A DNA stretch of 64,000 nt from Blepharisma japonicum (lineage: Eukaryota > Ciliophora > Heterotrichea > Heterotrichida > Blepharismidae): the NCBI GenBank assembly GCA_949751835.1, contig CATKHK010000128.1:1-64000 (forward strand), given 5' to 3'. Below, in pieces: positions 42,442-51,565 of this stretch; within the stretch, counting starts at the first letter, position 1; each line of letters opens with the position of its first letter. The notes under the pieces are model-generated. The model was not told where the DNA came from and did no database searches. It saw nothing but the letters and a program-made list of their open reading frames with translations. Both the position numbers and the translations under genes were made by a program.

Positions 42442-43428
42442 GATAATTTACTAGACTACATCGCTAAAGCAGCAAAGCGCCCACGAGAAGAAATTCAAGC
42501 TTTCACCTCCTTAGTATCTCACAACTCAATTCCTTGCCTAGATAAACTTCAAAAAACACTCGTAAACGTCGCAAGTGAATTAGGCCCAAGACAAACAGCC
42601 CAAATGCTCAGCATATCAGAAGAAGTTTTATCCCTAATCATCTCTGAAGATTTTTTCAAATCCTCCACAGCGCCTACCACAAACCATGTAAAAGTGGTAA
42701 AAAAGCCAAAAAAAGTCCCTAAAAATAGCATATCAAATAACATATCAAATCCTATAGAGATCGAAAATTATGATCCAATTACCCCAGAAGAGTCTAAAAA
42801 TGTCTCAGAAGAATTCAAAAACCGAATCACAAGACTTTACAAAGGAAACGTAAAAATCAAAATTATTATGGCTTTATATGATATTAGAAACAGCTGCTTT
42901 ATTCATAGTTTTGGGGATTGGGAACGGTCCACTGCGAGGCAGAGGCTTTTCGAACTAAGAGAAAAAATAGCAAAGCTTAAATCTGAAGGAAAAAACGACG
43001 AAGAAATCAGCAAAATACTGTGTATGAGGGAAATTAAGATCAAAGAAATTATTGGCGATTTAAAAAGACCAAAATTAATATACACAACACAGGATATTAA
43101 AGAAGCCCTTTGCTTATATAAAACCTTAAGAAATAAAAAAAGAGCAGCAAAGGAGCTTGGAATTTCAGTATTTACGCTGGATGAGTGGATAAATAAGAGC
43201 AAAACGGACGAACTGAAAACGATTTATGATAACGATGAAGGAATTCAGCCGCTTGCCATTTTAAATGCCCTGGAAACTTATTATTTGACTAAAAGCCTTG
43301 AAGAAGCAGCTGAAGTCTCAGGACTGACCATTCTTAAAGTTTCCAAATTTGTGGAAAGGTGCAGATTGAGATCTTTGGAATTTAAAGAAAAACGCAAAAT
43401 CTCTGAAGAAAATCATGAAGAAGAATAA
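42442..43428 (+). CDS. Helix-turn-helix array protein, tandem copy 2 (start uncertain)
   Basis: Frame open from 42442 (after TAA 42439-42441) to TAA 43426-43428; no TGA inside. Codons 42442-42603 encode LLDYIAKAAKRPREEIQAFT and SLVSHNSIPCLDKL, clearly homologous to copy 1, but no ATG precedes them in frame. The first in-frame ATG is 42604 (274 residues). Downstream are three or four HTH-like units: DEEISKILCMREIKIKEII, KRAAKELGISVFTLDEWI and LEEAAEVSGLTILKVSKFV. An ATG at 42434 is in another frame and meets TAG at once. The start was lost, or lies behind an unusual intron, or a base is missing. DNA binding is inferred from the HTH pattern. Confidence 0.6.
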   Translation, partial: DNLLDYIAKAAKRPREEIQAFTSLVSHNSIPCLDKLQKTLVNVASELGPRQTAQMLSISEEVLSLIISEDFFKSSTAPTTNHVKVVKKPKKVPKNSISNNISNPIEIENYDPITPEESKNVSEEFKNRITRLYKGNVKIKIIMALYDIRNSCFIHSFGDWERSTARQRLFELREKIAKLKSEGKNDEEISKILCMREIKIKEIIGDLKRPKLIYTTQDIKEALCLYKTLRNKKRAAKELGISVFTLDEWINKSKTDELKTIYDNDEGIQPLAILNALETYYLTKSLEEAAEVSGLTILKVSKFVERCRLRSLEFKEKRKISEENHEEE

Positions 43429-43910
43429 ATAAATTATCTAAAAATTGTAAAAATATTTGTTTTTAAAAAGAATAATATTTTTTATTTAGCTTAAAAAAGC
43501 GTCTAGACTGTATAGTTCAATTAAAACCTTAAACCTTGAGTTTTTATTTTGATTCAATTTCATTCTCCTAAAAGAACTGCTCGTATATTTAATAAAATCT
43601 TAGATTTAATCGGGAGTATATTTTTGATTATATAAATATTTCTTATATTCTAAGATAATGATATAAATGATTAGTTTTCTCTCTTTTATAGTATGCATCT
43701 ATTCTCTTTTAATTGAAGTATTTTATAGCTTTATTATCACCAAAACTAGTATAACTCATTATTAATTCTCCTAGCTTAAACAGTAATAACTTTTAAGACT
43801 ATAAACGCACATGAATATAAGCATAAAGAAGCCATGGCTAGCTAAAATTTTTCTTTGAGATAATTTATTTTGTAACTGTTTGAGAAAATGTTATAAACAT
43901 ATAAATTGCT
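43429..43910. other. Intergenic
   Basis: 482 AT-rich bases before the EF-hand gene. No ORF, repeat or RNA structure recognised. Confidence 0.45.
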
Positions 43911-46900
43911 ATGAGAAATTCATGAAGTGGAAGCCAAGTAAGCCGAAAACCTCTCTCGGATTTAATGAGAAGCCAACAAGTCAGTATAGACCAAGATCAA
44001 GTTTCAAATGTCGCATCAGATATCACTGATGATTATACAGGGCCGTCATTAGCTTTATTTGCAAAAATTATATGATCTAAAAAACTTGTCTTTACCCAAC
44101 TCGCCCAACAAGGTGGACTACGGCCACGCGTAAAAATGAGCCCTTCCGAACTGCTATCCTTACTAAAACGCTCCGGAATCACTACAAATATGCATCAACT
44201 TAAAGCGTTTCTGAGATATATGCAGGTTGAAAGTGCATCTCCACTAGACATAGTTGAAGCTGCCAGAACCCTCAGCAATAATGAGAGTGGACTTACTTCG
44301 ATTGAAGAAGTAGATACAGGAGAAGAAAAATTCCCAGTATTTGTACATACTGATAGATATTCTGAAAGGGTTAGAGAAGTATTAAAAGACACAGATTTAA
44401 AAGCATTTTTTAGAGAAGCTACACTTGGGACTGGCATTATGGATGTTGATAGTTTTGCAACAGCAATTTCATTGAAAAGTAATGGAAGGATAAGACAAAT
44501 TGAGGCACAAAAAGCATTTGAAAAAATTGCTAATGGAAATGAAAATTTTACTGAGGAAGAATTTGTGAATGCATTTAAAAATTATGAGAGACCAGGAAGG
44601 ACGCTGAGCCATTCAATTAAGATTTTAAAAAATTGACTGAGAGATGATAAACTCACAACTGAGCAGGGATTTGAGTATTTGCTAAGGATCACTGGAGCAA
44701 ATAAAACCTTAAATTTTGATCAATTTGTGATAGGGTTGACAGAATTTAATTTTAGTCAATATGAGCTTTATTTGTTATTTCGAGAAATTGATACAAAACA
44801 AGATGGGGTTATTGATTTGACGGAGTGGATGAATAAAATTTATGAAAGCTCTGGCCCTTATCAATCACTACGTGATATTGTACTTGAAAATAATTTGCAG
44901 ACTGATGATTTACTTATTAAAATGGATTTAAAAGACAAACAAAATATTGGCTTAGCTGAATTTGCAAGCATTTTACAAAAAATGGACCCTACTTTAACAG
45001 CTGGAAAAGCTGTAGATTTAGCAAAAATCGCTATTGGTAAGCAAGGATATGTTGATTTACAAGATTTTCTATTACAACTGTCTCAGAAACCTGTTGATTA
45101 TGAAGGCGACTGAAAAGAACAAATTTTAAGAAAAATTCAAAACCATATCAAAGGAAACATCGAAAAAATGAAAAAAATATTTGAAGACGCTGACGAAAGA
45201 AACAATGGAAAATTGCCACTTGCAGATTTCCAGCACTGTTTACATAAAGCGGATATTGGACTTCCTGCGATAGAAATTGAAAGACTTGCCAGAATTCTTG
45301 ATAGAAAAGGTGACCATTTGGTTGATTATACAGATTTTTTAGACCATTTAGAAGGAAAGAATTTAAGTCCTCCAGACCCGCTTAAAAAAACTATCCTTAG
45401 GCTTATAGTATTCCTCCGTCAAAATTCTCTCGCCCCAGCTCAGCTTCTTAAAAGATTAGGAGGGAACGTCACAATAGAAACCTTCGCCAAATTCATTAGA
45501 ATAAAAGTAGACAAGCGGCTTGACCGTGTCACTGCTTATGAAGTTTCTAACAAATTTGACATGAACCATGATGGGATTATCGATATTGTCGATCTTTCAG
45601 CAGCCTTAAACAGTAAATCCTATGCCTCTTTTTCTCGAAATTCCCCATTTCCAACTGATAAATTGAACCAAGAAAGAGCTAAAGGGATTATCAGAGATGT
45701 AAGAAATGCTTTGATACAGAAAAGAATGAATTATAAAGACGCATTTGCTGCGTTTGATACAAAAAACAATGGGATGCTGACATGCAAAGAATTTTCTGAT
45801 GGAATTGATAAGGTAATAGAGCTGTCTCAGCCAGTGAAAAATGGGCTTTTTGCCATAATGGATAAGCAGGGGATCGGGCTGATTGATTATAAAGCTTTTT
45901 GTGACGTGATAAAAGAAGGGGATGTACATGAAAAAGCGCATGGAGACTCATGGAGCTGGGAAACGAAAATTATTCATATGATAAAAAAATGAATTACTAA
46001 AGAAGGAATAAGCATAGAAAACGCATTCCGAGCTTTTGATAAAGATTTTGATGGAATGATGAGCAAAGAAGATTTACGACAAAGCCTAATCTCAATCTTA
46101 AAGCTTGAAGAAAGAGAAATTCCTTCATCAAGACTTGACAGGCTTTATAAGCTTATGGACAACTATAAACGAAATTCAGTATACCTCGCTGATTTTAAAA
46201 TATTATTTGAAGAAAATAAAGTCCAGGATTGGCGGGACTCAGCCAAGCAGCAGATTGGGCTTTATTTATCTAAAAAATTTCCTGACAGTATAAGATCATT
46301 TGAATTTGTGTCACAATTGACAGGAAAAGTTACATTTCAGCATTTTGATAAATGAATACAAAAAAATCAAATTTTGCAAGGATTTAACCTGACCAATGAA
46401 CTAAATCAGCAATTATTTGCAAGCTTGGATTTTCACAGAAAAGGATACTTATTGCAGCATGACTGGGATTTAGCTTTTGGAAATATCAGTTGAAACAAGC
46501 AATGCTTAGATGAGCTAAAAGACGCTATACGCTCAACATTTACAGACACAAATAACGCATTTTCTCACTTCCAAAGATACGCAAGAGGCTCAGAGCTTAC
46601 CATTTCTGATTTCTCTGAAGGAGTCCATGCCTTAATCCCTGACCGCTTTTCTACCAAAGATATCAACGATTTATGGCAGCAAATAGTTGGCCCCAACCAA
46701 AGCCTGACTTTTCCTATTTTTAAGCAAGCTTTTGAAGACGTTAAATTTTTATCTCGTCTTTCTTTTTGTAAATCGTCTATGAAATCAAGATCGTTAACAA
46801 GGGAATCTCGAAGAGACCTAAAAACTCCATTTTCTACTTTAAGTTATAGATCTTATGAAGAAGATCCATTAAAAAGACTGCAGTCCATGATTTCTGTTTC

Positions 46901-47714
46901 TAATACCAGGATTGAAAATATTTTCAGTGAAATTGATTCGACTTCGTCTGGGAAAGTTTCATCATTTGAGTTTAGAAAAGCATTGAGGAGGCTGAATTTA
47001 GGCTTAACAGCAAGGGAAATTGATAATATTGTTATGAGATGTGACGCGAATAATAATGGAATTATTGATTGAAAAAATTTTAACAATCAATTTGTAAAAT
47101 CAGGGGTGGAAAACCAAATAAAAGGGATCGCCAGTGAAAAAATAGAAAAATATACAGAAAACATGTTTTCTTATATGCTGTCACCTCGTGATGCTTTTAA
47201 TCAATTTGATAAAGAAAGGTCTGGATATTTAAGTTTTGAAGCATTTGTCAATTTGATGACAAAGCTATGCAAACTGTCAAAGGACCAAATACCTAGCTTT
47301 ACAGTACTGCGAGATTTATTTGAAATTATTGATTTACGAAAAGATGGAGTCCTTGACGTAAAAGAATGGATTTCTACCTTTAAATCCCATGCTCCAATGC
47401 CATGGGAAAATTCCCAGCTATACGACGACGTATGTCTCTCAATTTCCAAGCATAGAAAAGGCTTACTTCTCACCTTTGAAGCTTTATCTGGGACAGGTTT
47501 CGTCTCTTTCACTGAAGCCAAAAACATTATCACCAGCATCCTCAAAGGTACAAAACTTCCAGATATATTATGAAACCAAATCCTCAGAGTTGCCTTAAAA
47601 GATGGCAAAATCGACTATAAGTTTTTACTCGAAGTATACAAAAACCGAGCATTGACCAAACAAATGCACCCTAAAAGTACAGCGAAGCCAGAAGAAATTT
47701 CACTTAAAGCTTAA
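43911..47714 (+). CDS. Large EF-hand calcium-binding protein
   Basis: 1,267 residues, ATG 43911 (first after a TAA at 43902) to TAA 47712-47714, one frame with nine TGA-Trp codons (43923, 44073, 44634, 45111, 45990, 46353, 46491, 47070, 47571). Many EF-hand units are spread along the chain. Well-formed loops include DTKQDGVIDLTE (about residue 294), DMNHDGIIDIVD (about 550), DKDFDGMMSKED, DANNNGIIDWKN and DLRKDGVLDVKE. Other loops are degenerate (DERNNGKLPLAD, DSTSSGKVSSFE). Units usually come in pairs about 35 residues apart, with longer spacers. No other domain, signal peptide or membrane segment. A cytosolic calcium-buffering or cortical scaffold protein is likely. Stop is 32 bp before the SNARE start. 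Confidence 0.88.
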
Positions 47715-47746
47715 TTTAATAGATGATGTAGGAAATTAATATAAAT

Positions 47747-48070
47747 ATGGATAAGCGAAGAGACAGAGGAATTGAAGACCATGTAGAGGATGAAAACAAC
47801 AAAAAAATAAAAATTTTGCATTCCCAAGTATCAGAAATAAAAGCCGCTGCGAATAATATTTACCAGGAAACAAAAGACAGCAACTCCTTTTTAGATGTGT
47901 TTAATGGGCAGATGGAAAAAGGAAAAGCAGGTGTGAGAAATGTGTTTGATAGGTTTGAAGGGGTTTTAGCTGACAGGAATAATAGGCTGAGCATTTATAT
48001 TGCAGGGTTTCTGACTATTCTTTTTCTTATTGTGTGGAAATATGCAATGTATAGTGGTGAATCTAGCTAA
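47747..48070 (+). CDS. BET1-like Qc-SNARE
   Basis: 107 residues, ATG 47747 to TAA 48068-48070. One SNARE helix (about 24-78, KILHSQVSEIKAAANNIYQE to FDRFEGVLADR) with the expected heptads and a Gln-type zero layer (FNGQMEKG). A C-terminal membrane anchor (LSIYIAGFLTILFLIVWKYAM) and a 7-residue lumenal end follow. Length and layout match BET1/SFT1-type SNAREs of ER-to-Golgi or intra-Golgi fusion. Which of these it is cannot be decided here. Confidence 0.75.
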   Translation: MDKRRDRGIEDHVEDENNKKIKILHSQVSEIKAAANNIYQETKDSNSFLDVFNGQMEKGKAGVRNVFDRFEGVLADRNNRLSIYIAGFLTILFLIVWKYAMYSGESS

Positions 48071-48154
48071 CCTTATAGATTTATTATAGTAAATTTCTTT
48101 TAGTAAAGTTTATAATAATCCTTATAAAATCTTACAATTTATAATAAATTAGCA

Positions 48155-48751
48155 CTACTGCTTACAAAACTTGCTGATTTTCATATAAGTTTCTCGGATT
48201 CCTCGCATCCTCATCTGTAAATCTGTAACTTGTTCTGTAATATAAGCATTTTCTCGATGAATGTTAAATAGTGGGGTCTTATTTATTTCATTGCATTTGG
48301 ATTTATAACACGCAATTGCAGCGTCTTCTGATTCAAAATTCCCATCATCATTAAAAGGAAATCTGTCAAATTCAATTCCTGCATCCTCTTCTGCCTCATC
48401 TTCCGACGTCATTATTTCGTCAATACATATCGAATGGGAAAGAGGGGTGAAGCCGACAGAATTTCGCTCATGGACACAGCGATAACTGATAATGGACAGC
48501 TTATCAATAGCCTCGTTATTTCGATTCAACTTAAAGCTATAAGTCCGCTGACGATTCCCTCTGATGAAGTTTTCAGATTTTAGGTCTTTGAACAATCCTG
48601 GGCTTTCTGATGACGAACTCCCACAGATGTTGTAGGCTTTCGCATCGTTACTTTCTAAAGAGATTAACCGTGGCCTGGTATTGAGGTTTTTGTCTTTTAA
48701 CGGAGTAAGAGCTGCGCAGTTTGAAGACTTGGGGTTTGAGTAGTTGAGCAT
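48155..48751 (-). CDS. Unknown protein
   Basis: 198 residues, ATG 48751 to TAG/TAA at 48155. Asn/Ser-rich N-terminal half, an acidic patch (MTSEDEAEEDAGIEFD) and a C-terminal helix (ITEQVTDLQMRMRGIRETYM). Five to six Cys are scattered. No TGA and no known domain. It converges with the SNARE gene, 84 bp between stops. Confidence 0.65.
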   Translation of the reverse strand: MLNYSNPKSSNCAALTPLKDKNLNTRPRLISLESNDAKAYNICGSSSSESPGLFKDLKSENFIRGNRQRTYSFKLNRNNEAIDKLSIISYRCVHERNSVGFTPLSHSICIDEIMTSEDEAEEDAGIEFDRFPFNDDGNFESEDAAIACYKSKCNEINKTPLFNIHRENAYITEQVTDLQMRMRGIRETYMKISKFCKQ

Positions 48752-49368
48752 TTATAAATTTCTTAACGTGAAGATACAGTCGAAAAATATCAAAGAAATT
48801 GGAAAATTTGAAGACATGAGAAAGAGAAGAATTAAGCAGGAATGCGATTAAATTAGATAAATATTATATATAAACTGACTAAAATAGAAAAAACAGAAGG
48901 AGTTGTAAAATTTAGAATAAAATTGGAAATTGTAAGATAGGGGATAAGAGAATAGTGATTTTCTACATCCAATAGCATGTAAACTGAAATAAAAGAGAAA
49001 TAGATTTTTTTCACCCCATTTTAAAATTGAAAGTTGTTGAGACATAAAACCCCAAAATAAATTTTAATTAAATTTTTAAAAATTTTTCTAAAGCCTAATT
49101 TTTATTTCGTAATAATAATATCAAAAATCTTTATTGATAAATATTTTAATTATAATTATTTTTGCTAAAATTTAGAAGAATATTTCGCATTAGTTTATTT
49201 AGACCAAATTAATCTGAATAAATCGATTATTGATAATTATCTTATTTAATATATAAACTAGCCATATTTAATAATATTAACCATCATAAGCATAATTTGG
49301 GCTATTTTTAAATTTTTTACCTCTGGCTATTATCGACTCCCTATGCCGCGCATTATTATAATTTAAAT
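48752..49368. promoter_or_regulatory. Divergent promoter region
   Basis: 617 bases between the start of the minus-strand gene at 48751 and the HMG-box start at 49369. Extremely AT-rich from 49060 on. A 65-codon minus-strand ORF (48848-49045) is hydrophobic, Phe/Ser/Tyr-rich and has no support; judged chance. Confidence 0.4.
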
Positions 49369-49830
49369 ATGCCTAAAAAGGGAAATAACGGAGCCTCCAT
49401 GAAAACCACCAAAGAAAAAGCTCAAAAGCCAGTTACCAAGAAAAAAGCTGAACCAGAATCTGACCAAGAAGAAGAAAAGCCTAAAAAGCTTGATGGTATC
49501 CAGCCTAAAAGAGCCAGGAGTGCCTACATCTTCTTCTCAACAGAAAAAAGGCCTGAAATTTCCGATGAATACAAAGGTAAAGAAGCCATGAAAAAGCTCG
49601 GCGCAATGTGGAAAGAGTGCTCAGACGCTGCCAAGAAGCCTTACATCGCATTAGCTGAAAAAGACAAAGAACGGTTTGAACGTCAAATGGCCGAATTCGA
49701 AGAAAGCGGGGAATTCCACGACGAGGATGGAAACGTCGTCACAGAGGACAAGCCTATGAAAAGAAGAAGTATGAGTGCCAAAGAAAGCACAGGTGCAAAA
49801 AGAAAGGCAGGAGGCAAGAAAAAATGTTAA
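49369..49830 (+). CDS. HMG-box protein (HMGB/NHP6-like)
   Basis: 153 residues, ATG 49369 to TAA 49828-49830. Lys-rich N-terminus, one HMG box at about residues 44-113 (PKRARSAYIFFSTEKRPEI, EAMKKLGAMWKECSDAAKKP, YIALAEKDKERFERQMAEFE), then a basic tail. HMGB proteins bend DNA without sequence preference and are abundant in chromatin. The single box and short length resemble the NHP6/HMG-B type of ciliate macronuclei. Codon use is comparatively GC-rich with TGG only, consistent with high expression. Confidence 0.9.
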   Translation: MPKKGNNGASMKTTKEKAQKPVTKKKAEPESDQEEEKPKKLDGIQPKRARSAYIFFSTEKRPEISDEYKGKEAMKKLGAMWKECSDAAKKPYIALAEKDKERFERQMAEFEESGEFHDEDGNVVTEDKPMKRRSMSAKESTGAKRKAGGKKKC

Positions 49831-49894
49831 TTAGATAAGGTTTTAATCCATATTTAAAAATAGACTCCAACTTTATAATCAGAACTTAATAGAA

Positions 49895-50612
49895 ATGCAA
49901 TCCACCACAGTCAAGCTTAACATTACACATAGCAAGCGCAGCATGACAGCTATGGAAATCAGATTTGATACCTCACAGACCATAGCTTCCCTTAAGGTAA
50001 TTTTCTATACAGAACAACTTATCAGTTCGATTTGGGACTGCCGCTGAATATATGATGCTGAAGCTTTTCAATGAGAACGGCGAGGTCGTCGCCAATATGA
50101 GTGATAATGATGCCCAGTTGGGGACTTATAATCCTCATGACTTTTATGTGATCCATATCATTGATTTAGACCCTTCAACTGTGAATATTGATAATCTAGA
50201 AGAAGTCCCTAAGTATCAGATTTCAGATGAGGCATATAATCAGAGAGATGACACCTTTAGGAAGTTTAAGGAGCAACAACAGAAATTACACCCAGATTTG
50301 GTCAAGCCTAATAAGGCGCCTGTGGACGAAGAGTTCCAGAGGGAGTTTATTGAGGGGATACAGGTCGGGAATAGATGCAAGATAAATCCTGGGGATAAAA
50401 GAGGTACTGTTAGGTATGTAGGAAAAATACCAGAGGCACAGCCAGGATATTGGGTGGGAATAGAGCTGGATGAGCCACTTGGGAAAAATGATGGGTGTGT
50501 GAAGGAAACGAGGTATTTCCAGACTGAAAAGAATCACGGAATTTTTGTGAGGCCAAATAGTGTAGAAATAGGGAATTTCAGGCCTTATGGAGAAGACCCA
50601 GATGAACTTTAA
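49895..50612 (+). CDS. TBCB: Tubulin-folding cofactor B
   Basis: Start ATG 49895. A 16-nt intron (49997-50012, phase 0) is removed to join codon 34 to AAC AAC TTA; stop TAA at 50610-50612. 233 residues. N-terminal ubiquitin-like domain (VKLNITHSKRSMTAMEIRF to TYNPHDFYVIHIIDLDPS), a coiled linker (YNQRDDTFRKFKEQQQKL), and a C-terminal CAP-Gly domain (GDKRGTVRYVGKIPE, GYWVGIELDEPLGKNDG, YFQTEKNHGIFVRP). The CAP-Gly GKNDG motif is intact, with C in place of the usual S after it. It ends with an acidic DPDEL tail as in TBCB. TBCB binds alpha-tubulin during heterodimer assembly, together with TBCE. Confidence 0.92.
49997..50012 (+). other. 16-nt intron
   Basis: GTAATTTTCTATACAG, phase 0, one base longer than the other introns in this window. 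Because 16 is not a multiple of 3, it must be removed to keep the TBCB ubiquitin-like domain in frame, which makes it the best-supported intron here. Confidence 0.9.
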
Positions 50613-50877
50613 ATATTAGGATAAGAATACTATCTATTATAATATCGGCATTTATTATAAAATTTTATATTTAATTTCTCAAGGAAGTGAATTTATATAT
50701 AAATTATAGCAAATTGATCATTTTAAATAAAAAGTCTTACGATTTTTTTTGCGTTTTTACTCGGCTTTTACACATATGCAAGTTTTCTGCTATTTTATTC
50801 TCACCAAATTTGTTTTTAAATTAAAAAGTTGATTCTCATTTACAAATAATGATAATAAACGGATAGTATAATTAATT

Positions 50878-51402
50878 ATGAAGGTTTCGTTGCTGTTAAT
50901 TCTTGCCCTTTCAGCATTCTCATCCAGATTTAGAATATTCAAGCCTATGTTTTCTCTTTTAGAAAAAGAAAACAACAATGCAGGAAATCTTGAAGACAGC
51001 AATGGCACGAAATTAGCCGTTGGAAGTCTATTGTTAGAGACAAGCTCTGAGTTGTTAGGAAGCAGCGCAGACGGCAGCTCTAAAACTGGCAGTGACTCAT
51101 TTTTGGAAATACCAAGAAATGGTGATTCATTTTTACAGACTGAATTGTCTAAAGGAGAAACACGTGTTGGAGATATGATAACTGATGAAATATTTAAAGG
51201 AAATAGTGATTGGTTTATACAAACTGGGATTGAGCTAACCCAAGGAGGCACACGTGTAAGTGATATAGTAACTGATGGAGGATATAATGGGAATGGTGAT
51301 ATTTTCTTGCAAACGGGAATTGAGCTAACTAAAAGTGATACTCGTTCAGAAGACATGATTTCTGTAGATGGCTTTAAAAGCAGCAGCGAAGATATTTTTT
51401 AA
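50878..51402 (+). CDS. Secreted protein with three 30-residue repeats
   Basis: 174 residues, ATG 50878 to TAA 51400-51402. Signal peptide MKVSLLLILALSAFSS. Middle is Ser/Gly/Asn/Leu-rich (LLETSSELLGSSADGSS). From about residue 82 there are three tandem repeats of about 30 residues, with the pattern (D)xFxQTxIELxxxxTRxxDxxxDxxxxG: FLQTELSKGETRVGDMITD, FIQTGIELTQGGTRVSDIV and FLQTGIELTKSDTRSEDMI. No cysteines in the repeats. No known domain; a lumenal, granule or surface protein is inferred from the signal peptide. Confidence 0.75.
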   Translation: MKVSLLLILALSAFSSRFRIFKPMFSLLEKENNNAGNLEDSNGTKLAVGSLLLETSSELLGSSADGSSKTGSDSFLEIPRNGDSFLQTELSKGETRVGDMITDEIFKGNSDWFIQTGIELTQGGTRVSDIVTDGGYNGNGDIFLQTGIELTKSDTRSEDMISVDGFKSSSEDIF

Positions 51403-51565
51403 TGAAGTTTACTAGCAATAATAGCATAAACAATTTTCATAAATTTTTGTAATAAATAATTTTGTATTTTTTATTTTTAACATTACTTAATATTTCATAA
51501 AATCTCTTAGCTTGCCATGCCTAATATAAAATTTTAATGCTTAATTCAAATAATAGTTATCTAAA

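Noticed and set aside
42438-42454. 17-nt AT...AG intron at the start of the second HTH gene
   Set aside because: Non-canonical donor and wrong length for this genome, and it would remove codons conserved with copy 1.
48848-49045. 65-codon minus-strand ORF, Phe/Tyr/Ser-rich
   Set aside because: Composition is that of translated AT-rich spacer; no homology or neighbour support.
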